Positions 36,912 to 50,691 are shown, counted from the stretch's first letter. The stretch: 64,000 bases of DNA from Anseranas semipalmata (GCA_013399115.1 VXAA01006455.1:167816-231815); one strand, 5' to 3'. Notes: generated by a model from the sequence alone, not told the origin. Translations and numbers: made by a program.

Positions 36912-39446
36912 GTAAGTTTATGATCTAGTTTATTCTCATTCAAACGTGTTTGTTATACCAGTGGCTTAACTAGCTGATTTTCTTTGAATATATTTTCTTG
37001 TTTTCCCATGGCATTTCTCCAGAGGTTTCCCTTACTTGTGCTGCTTGCTCTCTGTCATCTTTTGTAAAATGTGTTGCCAGAGGATTATTGCTCTACGTCA
37101 ACTATCATTTTCTTCCTAAAGATTTTTCTAGTGCGTACTTGTGCATGTACATGCAAAAGCAAGGTAAATTTATTTAAACATGGACCATCAGGGATATAAG
37201 ATGTCTGCTAAATTTCTCTAAACACAAACCTGTATGCGGAGTTGTATATTCTCTCCAGAGGTCAAACCTGAATTCCTTCTGCCCCTTGAGACACCATTAT
37301 CATCTTGATCCCTATTTAATCTGTTCTGTGAAAAGTTGGTTAGATTGCTGTTTCCATAATTTAAATTTTTGATGGCATGTTACAGGGCTGGTATGGTTGA
37401 ATAAGAAGGCTGAATGTATTGCTTTTCATTTGGTTTCTTCTTTGTTCTGCCCAGTCTGGAGTTGGGGGCTTGTCCTGGCAAAGTCTCAGCTCATGGCCCA
37501 GCTGCAGGGAAGGGTTTCAAGAGGTGATTTCCTAGATCTGATACCTGATGTTAGGCCTTGAATTAAGAAGTTCAAGGTAGAATTGCTGACTACACCGTGG
37601 CTATCATAGCTCAAAGCGCTAGCAGCCTTTCTGAATGAAAAGGTTACCTCTGAACAGCAGTAAAAAAGAAAATAACCCTGGTGCTAATTGACTTGGACAT
37701 ATTTTAATTTGGTATTTTTATTGTTCTTTTTACATAACTTTCAATATGTTTTCCCAACACTGAACATATTTGCTAGCATATTTTCCCCACCTTCCAGTGG
37801 AAACAGAGTATATTATATAAGCAGGTCATATTGCAAAAACAGATCTTAGGGTATTGTGGTCTCAGAAATTTGTAGCATGCAGTTCTGCATATTGTTTCTG
37901 AGGAAATGTTTTCAGAAAAGTTGTAGAAATATTTATAGTGAACCATTTACAGTGGTTCAATTCAAATTCTGTTCCATCAATATGTTCGAAATAGTAACAA
38001 GTGAGACTTTCCTCAATGTAATAAACAGAAAAAAAAAATAATTAGGGTAAAAGAATCATCCTTATTAAAAATATACCCATCGTGCCTCTACAATTACAAT
38101 GAGTTTTACACTTAAAGTAAGGACCTAGATGTATCAAAAGAGTATGCATGAAAAATATGCTGCAGCTCTTCAAAGTTAAAGTGCTGAATACATTTTCTGC
38201 AAATTTTCCAAAAGACTCATCATTTGGAATGAGATAAAATTAATGTTTTAATGTTTTCTTATAAGCAAGAAATTTCTTGCATCTTGAACTATGTTTTTAG
38301 TTATTGTAGTAAATGATCTTAGCCAAGCCAGTGCCTTCCATGCATGAAAGTTCCTAGAAAAGTGACTAGTGAGTGCACTTTTTTAGTTTATGAAAATATT
38401 TCTAGAAGCATTTTTTTTCCTTTTACCTGAGAGCTTCTATGCTGAAGCTGTTGCATATAAATTCATTTTTCAATGAAACTCATGAAGAATTGTCCTCTCT
38501 GAAAGTGTTTTTTACTTCCTTTTCTTGATAAGCCTATTAATTAAAGATAGAAAGATCGCCCTCTATTAATCTCTGTACTGTGCTCTGGTATGGGCACTGC
38601 TATGCACCTTCCTCCGACAGGCTTTCTGACTGTGACAGTGTGGGAAAGGAAGACCAGTCTGTTCTTATTTCCACTGACAGCAGCCACAATCACCAGTCCT
38701 TTCACCGTAAAATTTCATGCACTATTTATCTTCACTGTTTTTCTTTAGTATCTGTTTTGCTGTTGTACTCTTTGTTATGAAACAGTATGAATCCTGGTCA
38801 GAAATTTGGCTTTAATTTTTCCCGAAAGTATTGTCACCATTACTCTTAATAAAATGAGATATGTAAAATGCTGAATATCAGTGGAAATAATCATGCTGTT
38901 TCCTTTGTCTCAGTAGTTGTAGAGTACCTCCCTTTTATAGGCAGTCAAGATTAGATCTCCTATTGGCTTTATATTGCAGGGATTGACTCTGATATTAGCA
39001 GCAAAAACCATAAGCAGGTTGTTTCAATAGAAATAATTACACTGAATCCAGCACATCCCATTTCATGTCTTATCTAAGTAAAGCAGCTAGATTATGAATT
39101 TATTAAAATAACAATAGAATACCAGTTCATCTCTGTGTGACTCCATTTTAACAAGTAACTGTCACATTCAGTGTTTTATAACTCTTTCATTACTATGGTT
39201 TCTTCAGTGAAGGAAAGAATAAAAACGTTGGCTGCCTGAGATACGTATCCATGACTTTCTGTTCTCAGTGAGTTACCCTGATACACATATGTTTGGAAAC
39301 GAATGTGTTAACTGGCACTAAAACGTGAACTTTTATTTTAGTGTATGTGGCCACAAGACTATCGCTAGCTCTTGTATTTTAAATAAGTCATATTTCATAG
39401 TCATGGTACCTCTGTCTTTCTGGAAGAATATAAAACGTTGCATTGG

Positions 39447-39471
39447 AGTTTACATAAAACTCATGTAAACT
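39447..39471. other. 9-bp perfect inverted repeat (hairpin)
   Basis: AGTTTACAT and ATGTAAACT are exact reverse complements separated by 7 bp. ATGTAAAC and GTAAACA-like words resemble forkhead-factor sites, so a paired forkhead motif is possible. A chance AT-rich dyad is equally plausible. Confidence 0.7.
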
Positions 39472-41802
39472 GTGAAAGACATTTGAACTCATTTATGATA
39501 ACATAAAGTCTATTGACATTTTCTCTCCTGACCATCAGTGTTTTCTGTAGGCCATCTTCTCTACTACTAGGCTTTTCTTAGTAGATGTTTACTAATACCA
39601 TCAGACTGAAAAAATGGCTTTAACAGTCTTGGGGTTCTTCTCAAAATTTTTTGCTAGCTGCCTTGATGGAATATATAACATGAAAATTCACATGCTATCT
39701 TGGGGTTGTGAAAGGTGTTAACAGCTGAAGTACCTGCCCTGCCATTCTTAATGTAGCCGGGGGGGATCAAGACTGTATATAAACCTTTGTGTACACATGG
39801 CATCTTTGTGTGCTTTGTCAATCTTTTTGAAACTTCACAGTTGTACAAACCTTCATCAAAATGAACTCTGAGCTTGCTATAGCCTGGACAATCACGAGGG
39901 ATGAAGCTCTTTAAAGCCATCACTTTCACTAGGCTTTCTGAAAAGTTTGGGAAAAGAGATGAGAGCAAAAGGGATATTTTGTATAGCAAGAGGACAAGGC
40001 ACCAACTTCTTCCATCCAAAAATTTAAAATCCTATTTTCATATCAGAGAATAACTTTTGGGTGGATTGCTCATGTAGAAGTTGGAGGAATTGATCAGAGG
40101 TTTTGTAGCTTAGTAGTTGTAGAAATGTAACAGGTTACTAATATTGTTTTAGTTGTTTCCTGATATTTCATTTAGCATCCTTTAAAACTAACACGGTTTT
40201 GACTAATTTAAATGTTAAAACTCACATTAAACAGAGATAAGCATGACTGGTTTCCTGAGAGTGGAAGGGTCTCACTCTGATATTTTTTAAAGTTCCCAAT
40301 TGCCAGATTAAAGGAACACACACCATTTAAAGGATAGCTCTAGTGGCAATTTCTCTGTTCTGTTTTGTCATTATGCCTCAGGAATCAGATCTGAGGGACC
40401 ACATCTGGCTGTAGAAGAGGATGTTTCATGACTTTCATCCTTTTTACTGTCTGCAGGCTCTTTCCAAAACGTTGCAAATTAATGCTAACTTCAGTGGTGA
40501 CTTTGATGATGCTGGGTACTTGTCTGCAGGCTGGGTTGGTACTGCCAAGGTACTGTCACTGAGCAGTCAGGTGCTGCTAAGTTGTAGTGGTGATCAAAAT
40601 GGTTCATGGGGCCAAATTCATGCTAATAGCTTAGGGATGAAATTCTGTTCCCTGATATTTTTTTTTTATTTTTTATGTTTTGAAGTGTTTATTTTTTCCT
40701 GTGTGCTTTGTAACACTTTCAAAACAACAGCCATTTTGCTAACTTGACTTTGAAGCTGCAAGTGTCAGGTTGCAAGCTAGAACCAACTGATGTGATGCCT
40801 ACGCACCACTTAGAGAACCAGGGCTGCCTGGACCCTGGCACTGCTCAGGTCCTCTCCTCTGCATCAGTATTGCTCTGTAATGAGCATGAGAGCAGGACCT
40901 CATCCTTTAGCCAAACAGTGCAGACTGGTTGTAAGTGGGGATGCTGGTGTCCGTGGTACTCTGTCCATGTCTGGTATCCCATGCCCTGTACTCCAGGCCT
41001 GTGGGTAACTGACATGTATAATTTGGCATGCTTTTTGACAATAGAAGTAGCAAGGGTCTTAGCTAGTGAGGGTAAGCAAATTGCAGTGTAGGTGTACGTA
41101 CTGATATGGTAAGCTGTGCTGAAACAAAGGCAGCATATATGAATTCAGCATATATATGCCGTAAGTCCTGGGAGTTTTAGTCACTGTCTTTTCTGGCAGC
41201 AGCAAATACAAACCCTATCACTGTGATGAGCTTCCATGTGGTTATTACTGAGATACACTCATTTGTCAAAACTTAATGGGCCACAAAAAATTGGAGTGTC
41301 TCAACAAATGCATTTATATTCATGTTTTAATTCAGACCAGGAGTGCACTTCTGAAATGAATTTCCCCTTTGGTTGGTTTTAGTTGAGCAGCAGTCGTGGA
41401 GTGCATGATCTTGTTGCATTTTTGATGAAACTAAACTGAAAAATGTGGGATTCCTGAATGCACTTCAGGTGCAAGGGGGCTTCAGGCCAAGACACCCGAA
41501 CAGAGCTAGCCTGAACTTTAAACAAAGAAACAGAAAAATCTGAAGTATGTACAGTAGGGGTGACAGCACTAAATTTTTCTCTACCGAACTGCTGCTATTT
41601 GTCTGTAATACCTGATAATGTATACCTATCCAGTGTGACCATATATGCCTTATGAGCCCTTAGTACCCTGCAGAGTTGAAACATCTCTGTTTTGGACAAA
41701 GATACTGTGTCTACTTTTATGATTTGTGCTAATGCAGTTCCTACATAAAATCTTAACACTTTGCATTGTGCTTAGTACTGATAAAATACCACAGAAATGT
41801 GC

Positions 41803-41875
41803 GTCATTCTGCAGATGAGGAAGATGCCTGTTAGTGAGAAGTGGCAAAGCTGAGAATTACGAAATGGATGTTTCT
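41803..41875 (-). mobile_element. MIR-like SINE remnant, antisense
   Basis: The stretch ATTCTGCAGATGAGGAAGATG, followed by GAGAAGTGGCAAAGCTGAGAATTA, follows the reverse complement of MIR. The usual 'cccaaggtcacacag' middle appears deleted. Short and decayed, so the assignment is tentative. Confidence 0.5.
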
Positions 41876-42712
41876 GCCCAGTTTGTAAACATATTCATAC
41901 ATATTTCCTTTGAGAAATCCAGTCATTGATTTTATCTGCAAAGATTAGTCAGGATCCTTGTGTTAACAATAGAGATGCACAGGCCTCTTCCTTCAGTTGC
42001 AGGGCAAGTGCTGTGTGTTGAGCACTCCAGAGAGCTGTGTACTGATTTGCTGTGCTTTTTCCACATGCCGTAAAGAATAAGTCCAAAGCAAGAATGAGTC
42101 GTTGGAGTTAATGGCTGATAAATAAACCTTTGCCCCCATTTCCTCACAGATGGTCATTAATCTCCAGAAAAATCAGAGCGGCTGGTTATGTTGCATCATT
42201 GTTGCTGTCTTGGTCTTTTGAATACTTTGGAGAGTGAAATAAGGCTGCTGTGGGTTTTGGTAATATACTATTCTAGGCACTGTGCAAAGCATATGCACCT
42301 TTCTGTATGCCAGCTGAGTGTGTTGAGGAACAGCATAATGACTGAGCTCATGTCATTCCTGAATGAAGTTGAGTGTTGCTGAACGCTGGATGAAGATGTC
42401 ATGAAGTTGCTAGTGTGACAAGTGTAACCCAGTGTGGTAGTGTTAGGGAGCTTGTTGGTGACTGATAAAGAAAAAATGACTGGGAAAAAAAAAAAAGTGA
42501 AAAAGCAGAGGAAATGAGTGCACTGTAAAAACAAAACAACAACAGAACACCAAAAGGCCATAACTTTTTTTTTTTTAAATTAGTGACACTACACACAGAT
42601 TAAAAATTGCTCCTGAGCCATTGTTATTCACATATGCAATGAAGTTGATAAGAATTTAATTACAGCAATAACAACTTCCTCTTATAAATAACAATCTCAA
42701 ACTGCTACCCAA

Positions 42713-42868
42713 AGGAGGTTACTGTCATTACCCCCATTCTGTGTGGGGAAATGAGAGGATGGAGGGGTGAAATGACTGGGCTGAGGTCACTCTGCAGATC
42801 CAGACAGGTTGAGCAATAGTTCCCATATGTCCCTAAAGTCCCAGGCCAGTGCTCAGTGTGTGCTGTAT
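42713..42868 (-). mobile_element. MIR-like SINE, antisense, best preserved in window
   Basis: The plus strand shows the MIR reverse complement in order: a GGTTACTGTCATTACCCCCATT start, GGGGAAATGAG, a GTGAAATGACTGGGCTGAGGTCAC core, and a right-hand GTCCCAGGCCAGTGCTCAGTG segment. This covers the conserved core and part of the tRNA-related side. It is the longest of the four MIR-like fragments here, and no gene lies next to it. Confidence 0.65.
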
Positions 42869-44778
42869 CTAGAAAAACAACAAACACCCATCTGCAGCCC
42901 TATGGTGTAGGATGGGCGCTGCAAGGGGGTGCTCACCCAGCTTCTGGGAGCTGTGACTGTTCTGGTGGCCTCCTCAGCCTACGTAGGCTGCACATACCTG
43001 ATCTGGGATAAGGAGGAGGAAAACTAAGGGTGGATTACTCCTCCTCCTTGTCCTATAGGTGGCCAGTGCCATTGAAATGCTACTGAAAGTTATGTGCAGT
43101 CATGCAAAATTCATATGTGATCTAACTGGTTACATGAGTTACCATGATGTCCAAACTTTGATGAGTGGCAATATTGTCAGCAAGTTGTCACTCATCATTT
43201 TGTAGGTATTAATAAGTTTATTTTGTGTTCTTTGATAGTGCTTGTTATGTAATTTATTTTAAATGGTTTGTGTCAACTCAGTAAATACTGGTTCTGATTT
43301 TAAAAGCATATTCACAAGTGCTTTACTACATTTGTATTCAAGAGGTATATACTCCTTTTGAATCCATTGGATCTAATCACACTCATACATCATATGGATG
43401 TGAAGTTATTTTCCGAAGCAGATGTTTCCACCCACGTACTGACAGATTTCTGTAAGATGAAGTGGAGACCTCTACCAGAGAAAACCATTGTCACTGTCAA
43501 ATCCTTTATTCTTGTAGCTCTCCTCCATCTTCTCTAAGCTTTAAATTTGGTTCCAAAGTGGGCAAATGACTTCCAGATGGGGGGAAAGGTGATAAAACAT
43601 GCTCAGGAAGCTCTTGTAACTTTGCATCAGGAACACGATCCAAGGGCTTCCTTCTGTCAAAGTTGCTGGAAACTAGATAATGTGTGTGTAGCTTGGCCAG
43701 AGAAGTAGAAAGTGGCTTTAGTTCACTGTTCATGTTAGACTTACGACTAAAACTGTATTCATGGCTTGGTAGTGGGATATATATTAGCAGCCAGATCCAC
43801 TTTCACACCTTTGGACTGGTTATTTTCTAAACCTAAGAGGAAGGTCAGACTGTGTTCACATGTGTGTGTGGAGGATGAAGATGAAGTAAGGATGTAGAGA
43901 AGAAGGCTTTACAGGATTTCCTGACAGACCTGACAGCCCCTTTTACAGTCCAGGTGTCCATTTTCTTGGTCTCGTTTCAGATCTGCATTTTCACTGGTGT
44001 CCAGTAGATGGTGATGACGTGTTTAAAGACGCTGCTTTATCCATATTTTGATCGGAGGAAATACTGGTTTCACAACCATGATGTACTAGGTTCCCAAGCC
44101 TTATATCTCACTGATTCATTTTTACTTCTCTTTTGAAATTGTTCTTAGTTTTTAAAATAATTTCCCTTTCATTTCTTGAAAGTTAATCAAGCTGCTATGA
44201 TAGCAAGGTATTATTCTGCATTATTCACTCATAATATTTTGGCTTAGACTTTGTTAATTGCTTTCACAGATGTCACTGATTCTGTATTATCTGTAGAACT
44301 CTTATGAAACCTTATGATACAGGAGAATGGGTTACATGATTCAATGGCCCCATTCATACTTGAAATTTTACAGATCTCACTTTTATGATATATTGAAAAG
44401 ATAACTAGTTCTTCCTACACTACAAAGGAAGAAAGGCAGGTTTTCTGAACTAAAACTTCTGAATGTATTTCTCCTGCTTCCACAATCTCAGGGTCAACAA
44501 CTTTTGGTAACTGGAATAGGAATTTTAATTTCTCTAAGTAACTTGCTAGGGATAAACTTTATTTAATTATGAGGCATGCCCAATACCTTAGTGAGACCAT
44601 AAACAAGCTGCCCTTGGGAATGGCTTCTGACATCTAGTTTCTATATATCCAAAAACACCTGAATTTTGGAAATGCTGTAGTTTTGTAGGTACTACTTACC
44701 TACGTGAAAATTGGGCTACATTTTGCAAGGCTTCCCTATAAACTGTTCTTTCCATTCTTTAGACACAATAACCAATAA

Positions 44779-44819
44779 TAAACAAAACAAAACAAAAACA
44801 AACAACAACAGCAACAAAT
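44779..44819. repeat. A/C-rich compound microsatellite (AAAAC, AAC)
   Basis: An imperfect AAAC/AAAAC array runs into AACAACAACAGCAACAA. Its composition resembles the arrays near 10.1 and 10.5 kb. A simple repeat. Confidence 0.85.
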
Positions 44820-45303
44820 AGTTAGCACTGAATACATTGAGAGCAATTTTTAAAGATAAATGTGTATCTTCCCGAAATGTCTGCCCATCTGTTTATTTAG
44901 GCTTTTCTATACTGTCTACCAACATAATACCCAAGTAACTTAATATGAAATCAGCATTATAGGTTTCTGGATTCTGATATCTGCTTTGATGGTTACGTTT
45001 ATATCCTGTAAAAGGTATTTATGAAGACACCTGTATACAAGCACGGTTATAAAGATACGTATTTTTGACTTCATTGACTGTTAGTATTTTTTCAAAGCTG
45101 TTGAAGTTGTTTTTGTAATGCAGCTCTTTTAAAGCTATTATGAAAGGAGGTCCAGTCACCATTAATTCCTGTGTAAATTAAGCATAATCACTTAGGAGAA
45201 GAGACCCTTTATTTAGTGAGTTTAAAGCTCATTATACAATTTTGTAGGGGGAAAATTACCATGCCTGTAAATTAGCTGCATTTCCTAATGAAATAACTTG
45301 GCC

Positions 45304-45353
45304 TTTTTTTTTTTTTTTTTTTTNNNNNNNNNNNNNNNNNNNNNNTTTTTTTT
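45304..45353. other. Poly-T tract with 22-base assembly gap
   Basis: Twenty T, then 22 N (45,324-45,345), then eight T and AGCTTCC. The assembler could not resolve the homopolymer, so the true length and content of the gap are unknown. It may hide a retroelement tail or simply a longer T run. Confidence 0.95.
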
Positions 45354-46974
45354 AGCTTCCTTTGCTAGGAATAAGAATTGCAGTGGCACTGGAAAGTAAA
45401 ATCATGCTATTCCTACTGGCAGTTTTCCCAGTTCTAGAAGAAATTATAACTGTGAACACATTTTGATTCCGATTCATCTCAACATGTAACAAAAGCATCT
45501 TTTGTCCCCGTGTTTTTTCAGCTCCTCTTTTCTACCTCTTTTATTAGAGCCTACATAAAGTCTGCTCCACCAGCCTTGCTTGCGGCTTATGACACACATT
45601 CTCTGGGGGCATGTGGCTTTCTCAAACAATAAAGCATCATTACACTCCTCATTCCTGAGGACACGGTATTTCACGTGTGAATCATATTTCAAGAGACGAA
45701 ACAGCAGAACTCACCGTGCTCATTTCCAGCAAAAAAAAAATGAGGCTTGCACACTCCCATCAGGCTTGCAAAGGCAAGCGTATTTACGATAGGTGTCTGT
45801 GCTTATCTAGTTTTATCCTGACATATGGTTTTAGATGGCAGCAAATAGATGGTGTTTTAAGTGCTTTGGATGCAGCTACCACCAACAGGAGTGGTAAAAG
45901 ACAAAGTAATTGTTCTTGAACAGACTGTCCTCTTCCTCATGTGTGAATTAGCAAGACAGCATGGTGTCTGCAATGCACACACACCTGTCTGCTAAGCCAG
46001 TTTTTGACACTGCGCTTCGGCAGCTGAAAGCAGAGATGCATGGACTTGCTGTAAACTTGAAAATAATTTTAAGTACTACTGAAATTTTCCTGAAATCAGT
46101 TACATTTAATAATATGAACATTAGTTATATGTGCTAATAGAGTGTGGTTGTTTTTCTCTCACGTGGGAAAGCTAGAAGTACATTTAGTGGCACATGGATT
46201 AGAATCCTCAAAGTTTCTTTTTGCCAGTCCTACTTTGGTCATTTTTCATCTGAGTAAAATAAAGGTTGAGAATAGTTTGGCTTTGGAAAGCAGCATTAAG
46301 TCAGACCATAAAGGAGTAGTCAGAAGTAGATGACTTTTTCATTTCTTTACACAACCCTGTTTGTTCTACAGTATGTTCCTTGAAGTCTTTTGCGGTGCAT
46401 TAAAATTAGTGAAAGATTAAACAGACTTCTGCTACATTTGATCAGTATGAAATGTTCCATCAATATGAATGATATTCCTTCAGCAGTTAGGAACCACTGC
46501 TGAAGTTCTGCTGCTGGCCAGTGCTTACACTTTGGGATATTTCAGGAGGTTGAGAACTGTTTTTGGACTCGCTCATGATCCTGCACAGAAAAGCAAGGCT
46601 TTTTCACAAATACTCATTCCATTTATTTCTGGATAAAGTCACATTTAGAGCATGGTGTTATGCATGCTTGTCCATCAGGTTGGCAGGGCAAAAAAAAAAA
46701 AAAAATTATTTCTGTTTGGGATGGTTTCAAGGTGTAGTTTCCTGACGTTAGTTGACACAGGTCTGAGTTTTCAGTGCTGTTGTGTCTGTATAGCTGCCAC
46801 TGGTTTTCAGTGCTCAGTGGTAAGCTGCTCAGCACTTCTCAAAAGTGAGGTATTTCTGCTTAGCATTTTGAGACTCTGAAAACAGACCCCTGAGGTAGTC
46901 CAGTACTAAAACCCATTTGTTTGGAAATGCAATGGAAATAAAATGATTCAAATTTCCTAAGACAGCTGTTTCTG

Positions 46975-46991
46975 AAAAAAAAAAAAAAAAA
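46975..46991. repeat. A17 homopolymer
   Basis: A pure A run with no polyadenylation signal or target-site duplication that I could identify nearby. Confidence 0.85.
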
Positions 46992-47389
46992 GATAAGATT
47001 GAAGAATATATTTTTGACAAAATTGAAGTTCTTTGTTTTGATTTCAGCCTGGAGATACTTTATCTTTTATGAATTAAGAATGAAATAAGGTTGGCTGTTG
47101 TGCAGATCCAACTACCATTAGCCCTGTGGAAAATGCCAGATATGGCAAAGCACATAGATTACAAATCAGCATTAAGGAAGACACGAGGAGGTTTTACGTT
47201 GACAAGGCTACAGGGCAGAGGGAAGGAAAAACAAAAATAAGCAAATTTGAGGTGAAGGGTGCATTACTCCATTGCTACTCTGCTAATTAGAGGGAAAAAA
47301 TTAATAGTTGCCATAAAGTATTTTAAATATGCGAGTCTCTTATTAGGTTCTTCCAGGGTGCAATTAATCACTTGCAGTCACACATGTTC

Positions 47390-47780
47390 TTTGTGTACTG
47401 GTGTGCAGTGGCAGCACTTCATCAGAAACTAGCTCAGTAACAATGGTCACTGAAGCTGCCATTTTCTCTGACGAAGGCCCAGAAGCAGAAGGCGCATTGC
47501 CCCCTCTCACGCTGCTGTGCCTGTGCACTGAGGTGGGGAGGGGGGGCACTGCTGCAGGCCTGGGGGTTGCGACCTGTTTGGAAACCCCACAGCTTGGGGC
47601 ATGAGCAGTGTTGAGAGTCCTGGGAGTGGAGCGCCAGGCCTAGGGCAGCAAAATGGCAAACACGCAGTGCTGCGGCTGGGCCAGGCCGTGCAGGGCCAGG
47701 CTGCCTTGCCCTCTTGTGGGGGCCCAACTGTCCTCGGTCAGTAGGTGCTGCCGTCAGGCAGCGATGAAAGGGCAACAGAC
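47390..47780. other. GC-rich patch
   Basis: About 390 bp of GC-rich sequence with scattered CpGs interrupts AT-rich flanks. It contains a G-run GGGGAGGGGGGG near 47,535 and supports overlapping open frames on both strands, the longest 141 codons on the minus strand at 47,434-47,859. None has a recognisable domain. CpG density is lower than at 17.4 kb. G-quadruplex formation at the G-runs is possible, but the required four evenly spaced runs are not clear. Confidence 0.55.
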
Positions 47781-49389
47781 AGAACTGCTTGGCAATGCTT
47801 ATTTGTTCTTGTTGTATAACTAGATGCTGAATTTGGTCAAGTCCGTACACCAGAAACAATGAATTAGGCAGCTGAATTTACCTAGCTGAGTTTTGGCTGT
47901 GCCACACAATTATCACGGTTTTGCCTTTCACAGAGATCTAATAAAGCGACTGCAAGTCATAGTCAAATTCCTACCAGAAGGATGTCCCACTAAATAATTT
48001 TCAAAAAAATATTTCAAAAAAATAAACATTTCACCAATAATACAAAATAAATGCAAGAAATATATAGCCCTAATTATGGAGTTTTTTTGGCAGTAACAAT
48101 TTTTTCAGCAACAATCGTTGGATAGATAATCCTACTTACAAATAGTATTGGAGACGCTCTCTTGGTTGCTCATTATTACTACTCTCTCAAGGAATGAGAT
48201 GCAAACTGGGGCCCCAGTTTCCCCTACTAAGTTCCATCTTACTTCCAAGGGGTAGGATGAAATCTAAGTAAGGTTAAGAAGGTGGCTGTGGTGCCCAGCA
48301 GGAAACTGAGAAATACTTTGTCAATGAGCAGTTCTCAGGAGGCCCAGGTATTACTGGCTTCCCAAGGGAAGCCTAAAAAAAGATTGGACACTGCTTCACA
48401 AGTTCATCATTTCATCCTCACAGGCTATACTATGGCCTCTCATGAAGTAAGAAGTAAATGAAAGATGTTTTCCCATGTAGCTGAAGGAACTTCAAGCCTT
48501 GTCCTGAACCATCTTCTACTTGTGAATTACTTTCCCTTTGAATCACATCCCACTGGCATTACAAGAAAACACATTAAACTCCTGGAGTTATGCTTGCAGT
48601 AAATGAAGAACAACATATGTTGTGTAGTCACACCCTAGTATTTTATATTTTACTTCAAGAAGAATCTTTAGCAATTAGCTTGTCATTGAAGTCCACACCA
48701 TACAAAAACGGAGACCGGAATGTTCTTGATGGGGAGGGGACCTGTCAGTAGCTGATCAAGGATTTAGTTTTTAATCTTAAATATGATTTAATGCTCTGTG
48801 AAAAGAATTAAGAATCCCATTTTACACTGAAGCATGCTCTTAATGTGCATATAAAAACCTCAGCAAGTTTATTGACAGTTATAAATTCACAGCTGCTGGT
48901 GGTGAATTTTTTTAAAAGACTGCTTCCCTTTCCCCATTTCTTTGCAGACCATTGTCATAGTTTGCCATTAGCTAAGGAAGAACCTTATTTAGCAGAAATG
49001 CATAGGACTTCAATTTCACTGTATACATCAGGAAGAAAAGAAAATCAATGTGAAGCCCAGACTCAGTCTGCTGATGCTAGAGATGACTATCTGTAGAATA
49101 TAGAAAGGAAACCAGGCTCAGATTATTTTTTTCTTACCCTTTGGATGCTAAAAATGACAGAAAGAGGTTACTGCTAGTGGGAGTTATGACTATTATGTTC
49201 AGATTTGGAGTTAAACCTGGAGACTGTCAGTGTGTGCATCAAATATTTTAAGTACTTAGTATTAATTTCTATTTAAGTTAACTGATAGAAGGATGACTAT
49301 TAAGAAACAATATGTGCATTTGCAGTTTCATGTTTGCATTGCACATTCATTGTATACGTGTAGATGATTCCCATGTACCCAGGGATATG

Positions 49390-49444
49390 TCTGTATGTAT
49401 ATATAAATCACATATATGTTTATATATGTATGTATACATATGTC
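49390..49444. repeat. Degenerate TATG/TA simple-repeat stretch
   Basis: Imperfect alternation of TATG, TATA and CATA units. A low-complexity alternating purine-pyrimidine tract, too interrupted to be a clean microsatellite. Confidence 0.75.
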
Positions 49445-50691
49445 TAACCTTCTGGTCTATTTATGTATAAGAATGTGGGTCTGAATGACTCTAAATTGTG
49501 AATCCATGAAAAGTATAAATATCTGGTCAACAAGAGGTGAAGATAATTTTTATTTTTAAACAGGATGTTTGAAAAATGCAACACCCAGCTTGCAGAGCTG
49601 GGGCCTGTTAAAGCTTTACAAGTGGGGTGTCTGTGTAGTACATAGCAAACACAACCGTAGCTACAGCAGTAGTGACCTAAAGCTGGTGATAACTGATATT
49701 TGTGTGAAGGTTTGTGTGATGCTATTAATTTTTGGTCTCAGTGTATCTTCTGTTAAATTTGCTGTAACTATGCAGTATCCTGTGATGTGCTTAAGCCTGG
49801 TTGAAAATAAGGAACAGATTTTGTGAATTTTTCAAAAATCTGAAAGTTGTTGTTTCACTGAATTGAAACAGACTTGTTTTTTTTGTGTGTGTAAGAAACT
49901 TATACATACCCTGCTCATTATTTTTTTTTACAGAAATGTCTTTGATATACTTTCTTAGATGTGCATGCTGACCAAAATTATTATTCTTTGTACGAAATCA
50001 TGTATGATAGTAAATGAGACTCTTCAGTAAAACATTGAGAAAAAATATGGAACATCTGAGAAAATAGAAAGGTTTGAGCGTAGCAGTTTTGCTTTTGGAA
50101 AAAAAAAGGCTTTAATTCTTTTTTTTTTTTTTTATCCTCGTAATCCCTCTGACATTGCTTGTCTCACCTAAGGAAAATAGCATTGACTGGTCTTTCCATA
50201 AAAGTATGAAGATATTCTTTATAATCTTCATCAACGAGAAGTTGTAGCTTCCCGATAAATTATTTCTACCATTATATTTAAAAAGAAAAAAAAAATCCCA
50301 TAAATTTCTCCAATTATATTTCCAGTGTTTATATTTGATACTGTTTTAATGGGATCAGGACCTGTGAGTCTCATATACTAACCTTTACAAAGATTTTTAT
50401 TTAGAATTGTTACCTTTGAATTCTAAAGCTTTACTTAACAGCTGACAGTAGATGCTGTAAAGAAACTGAATTCAATAATTAATTTCAGGGGAAATTTGAG
50501 GTATTCCTTGCCTAAACTCATTCTGTGGTTAAAAAAGGACTTGGGTTTTCAGAAACTTTAATTCAGCATATGTCAGCATTAAATCTGCTTATGAATTCTT
50601 AATAAAGAGGTGGAAAGTGAATTTCCAACTACGCATGAATGTGTATAACTAGGCTTGGGAACCCAGCTCTGAACTGGAGCTTGGGAAGTGC

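Larger units (their letters stand above)
36920..47390. other. Non-coding block with MIR remnants and one assembly gap
   Basis: No gene was recognised. This block holds two antisense MIR-like fragments, a short hairpin near 39,450, an AAAAC-type microsatellite near 44,780 and the poly-T gap at 45,304-45,353. An exon-like 93-nt open segment occurs at 40,457-40,549 and is listed among the findings. A17 homopolymers near 46,690 and 46,975 have no retrocopy body attached. The remainder is AT-rich single-copy sequence. Confidence 0.7.

Noticed and set aside
44690..44705. Minus-strand CGTAG|GTAAGTAG resembling a recursive splice site
   Set aside because: The upstream sequence on that strand is not a polypyrimidine tract and no downstream donor follows.
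47434..47859. 141-codon minus-strand open frame
   Set aside because: It is a GC-patch artefact rich in Ala/Pro/Gln/Arg, with no domain.
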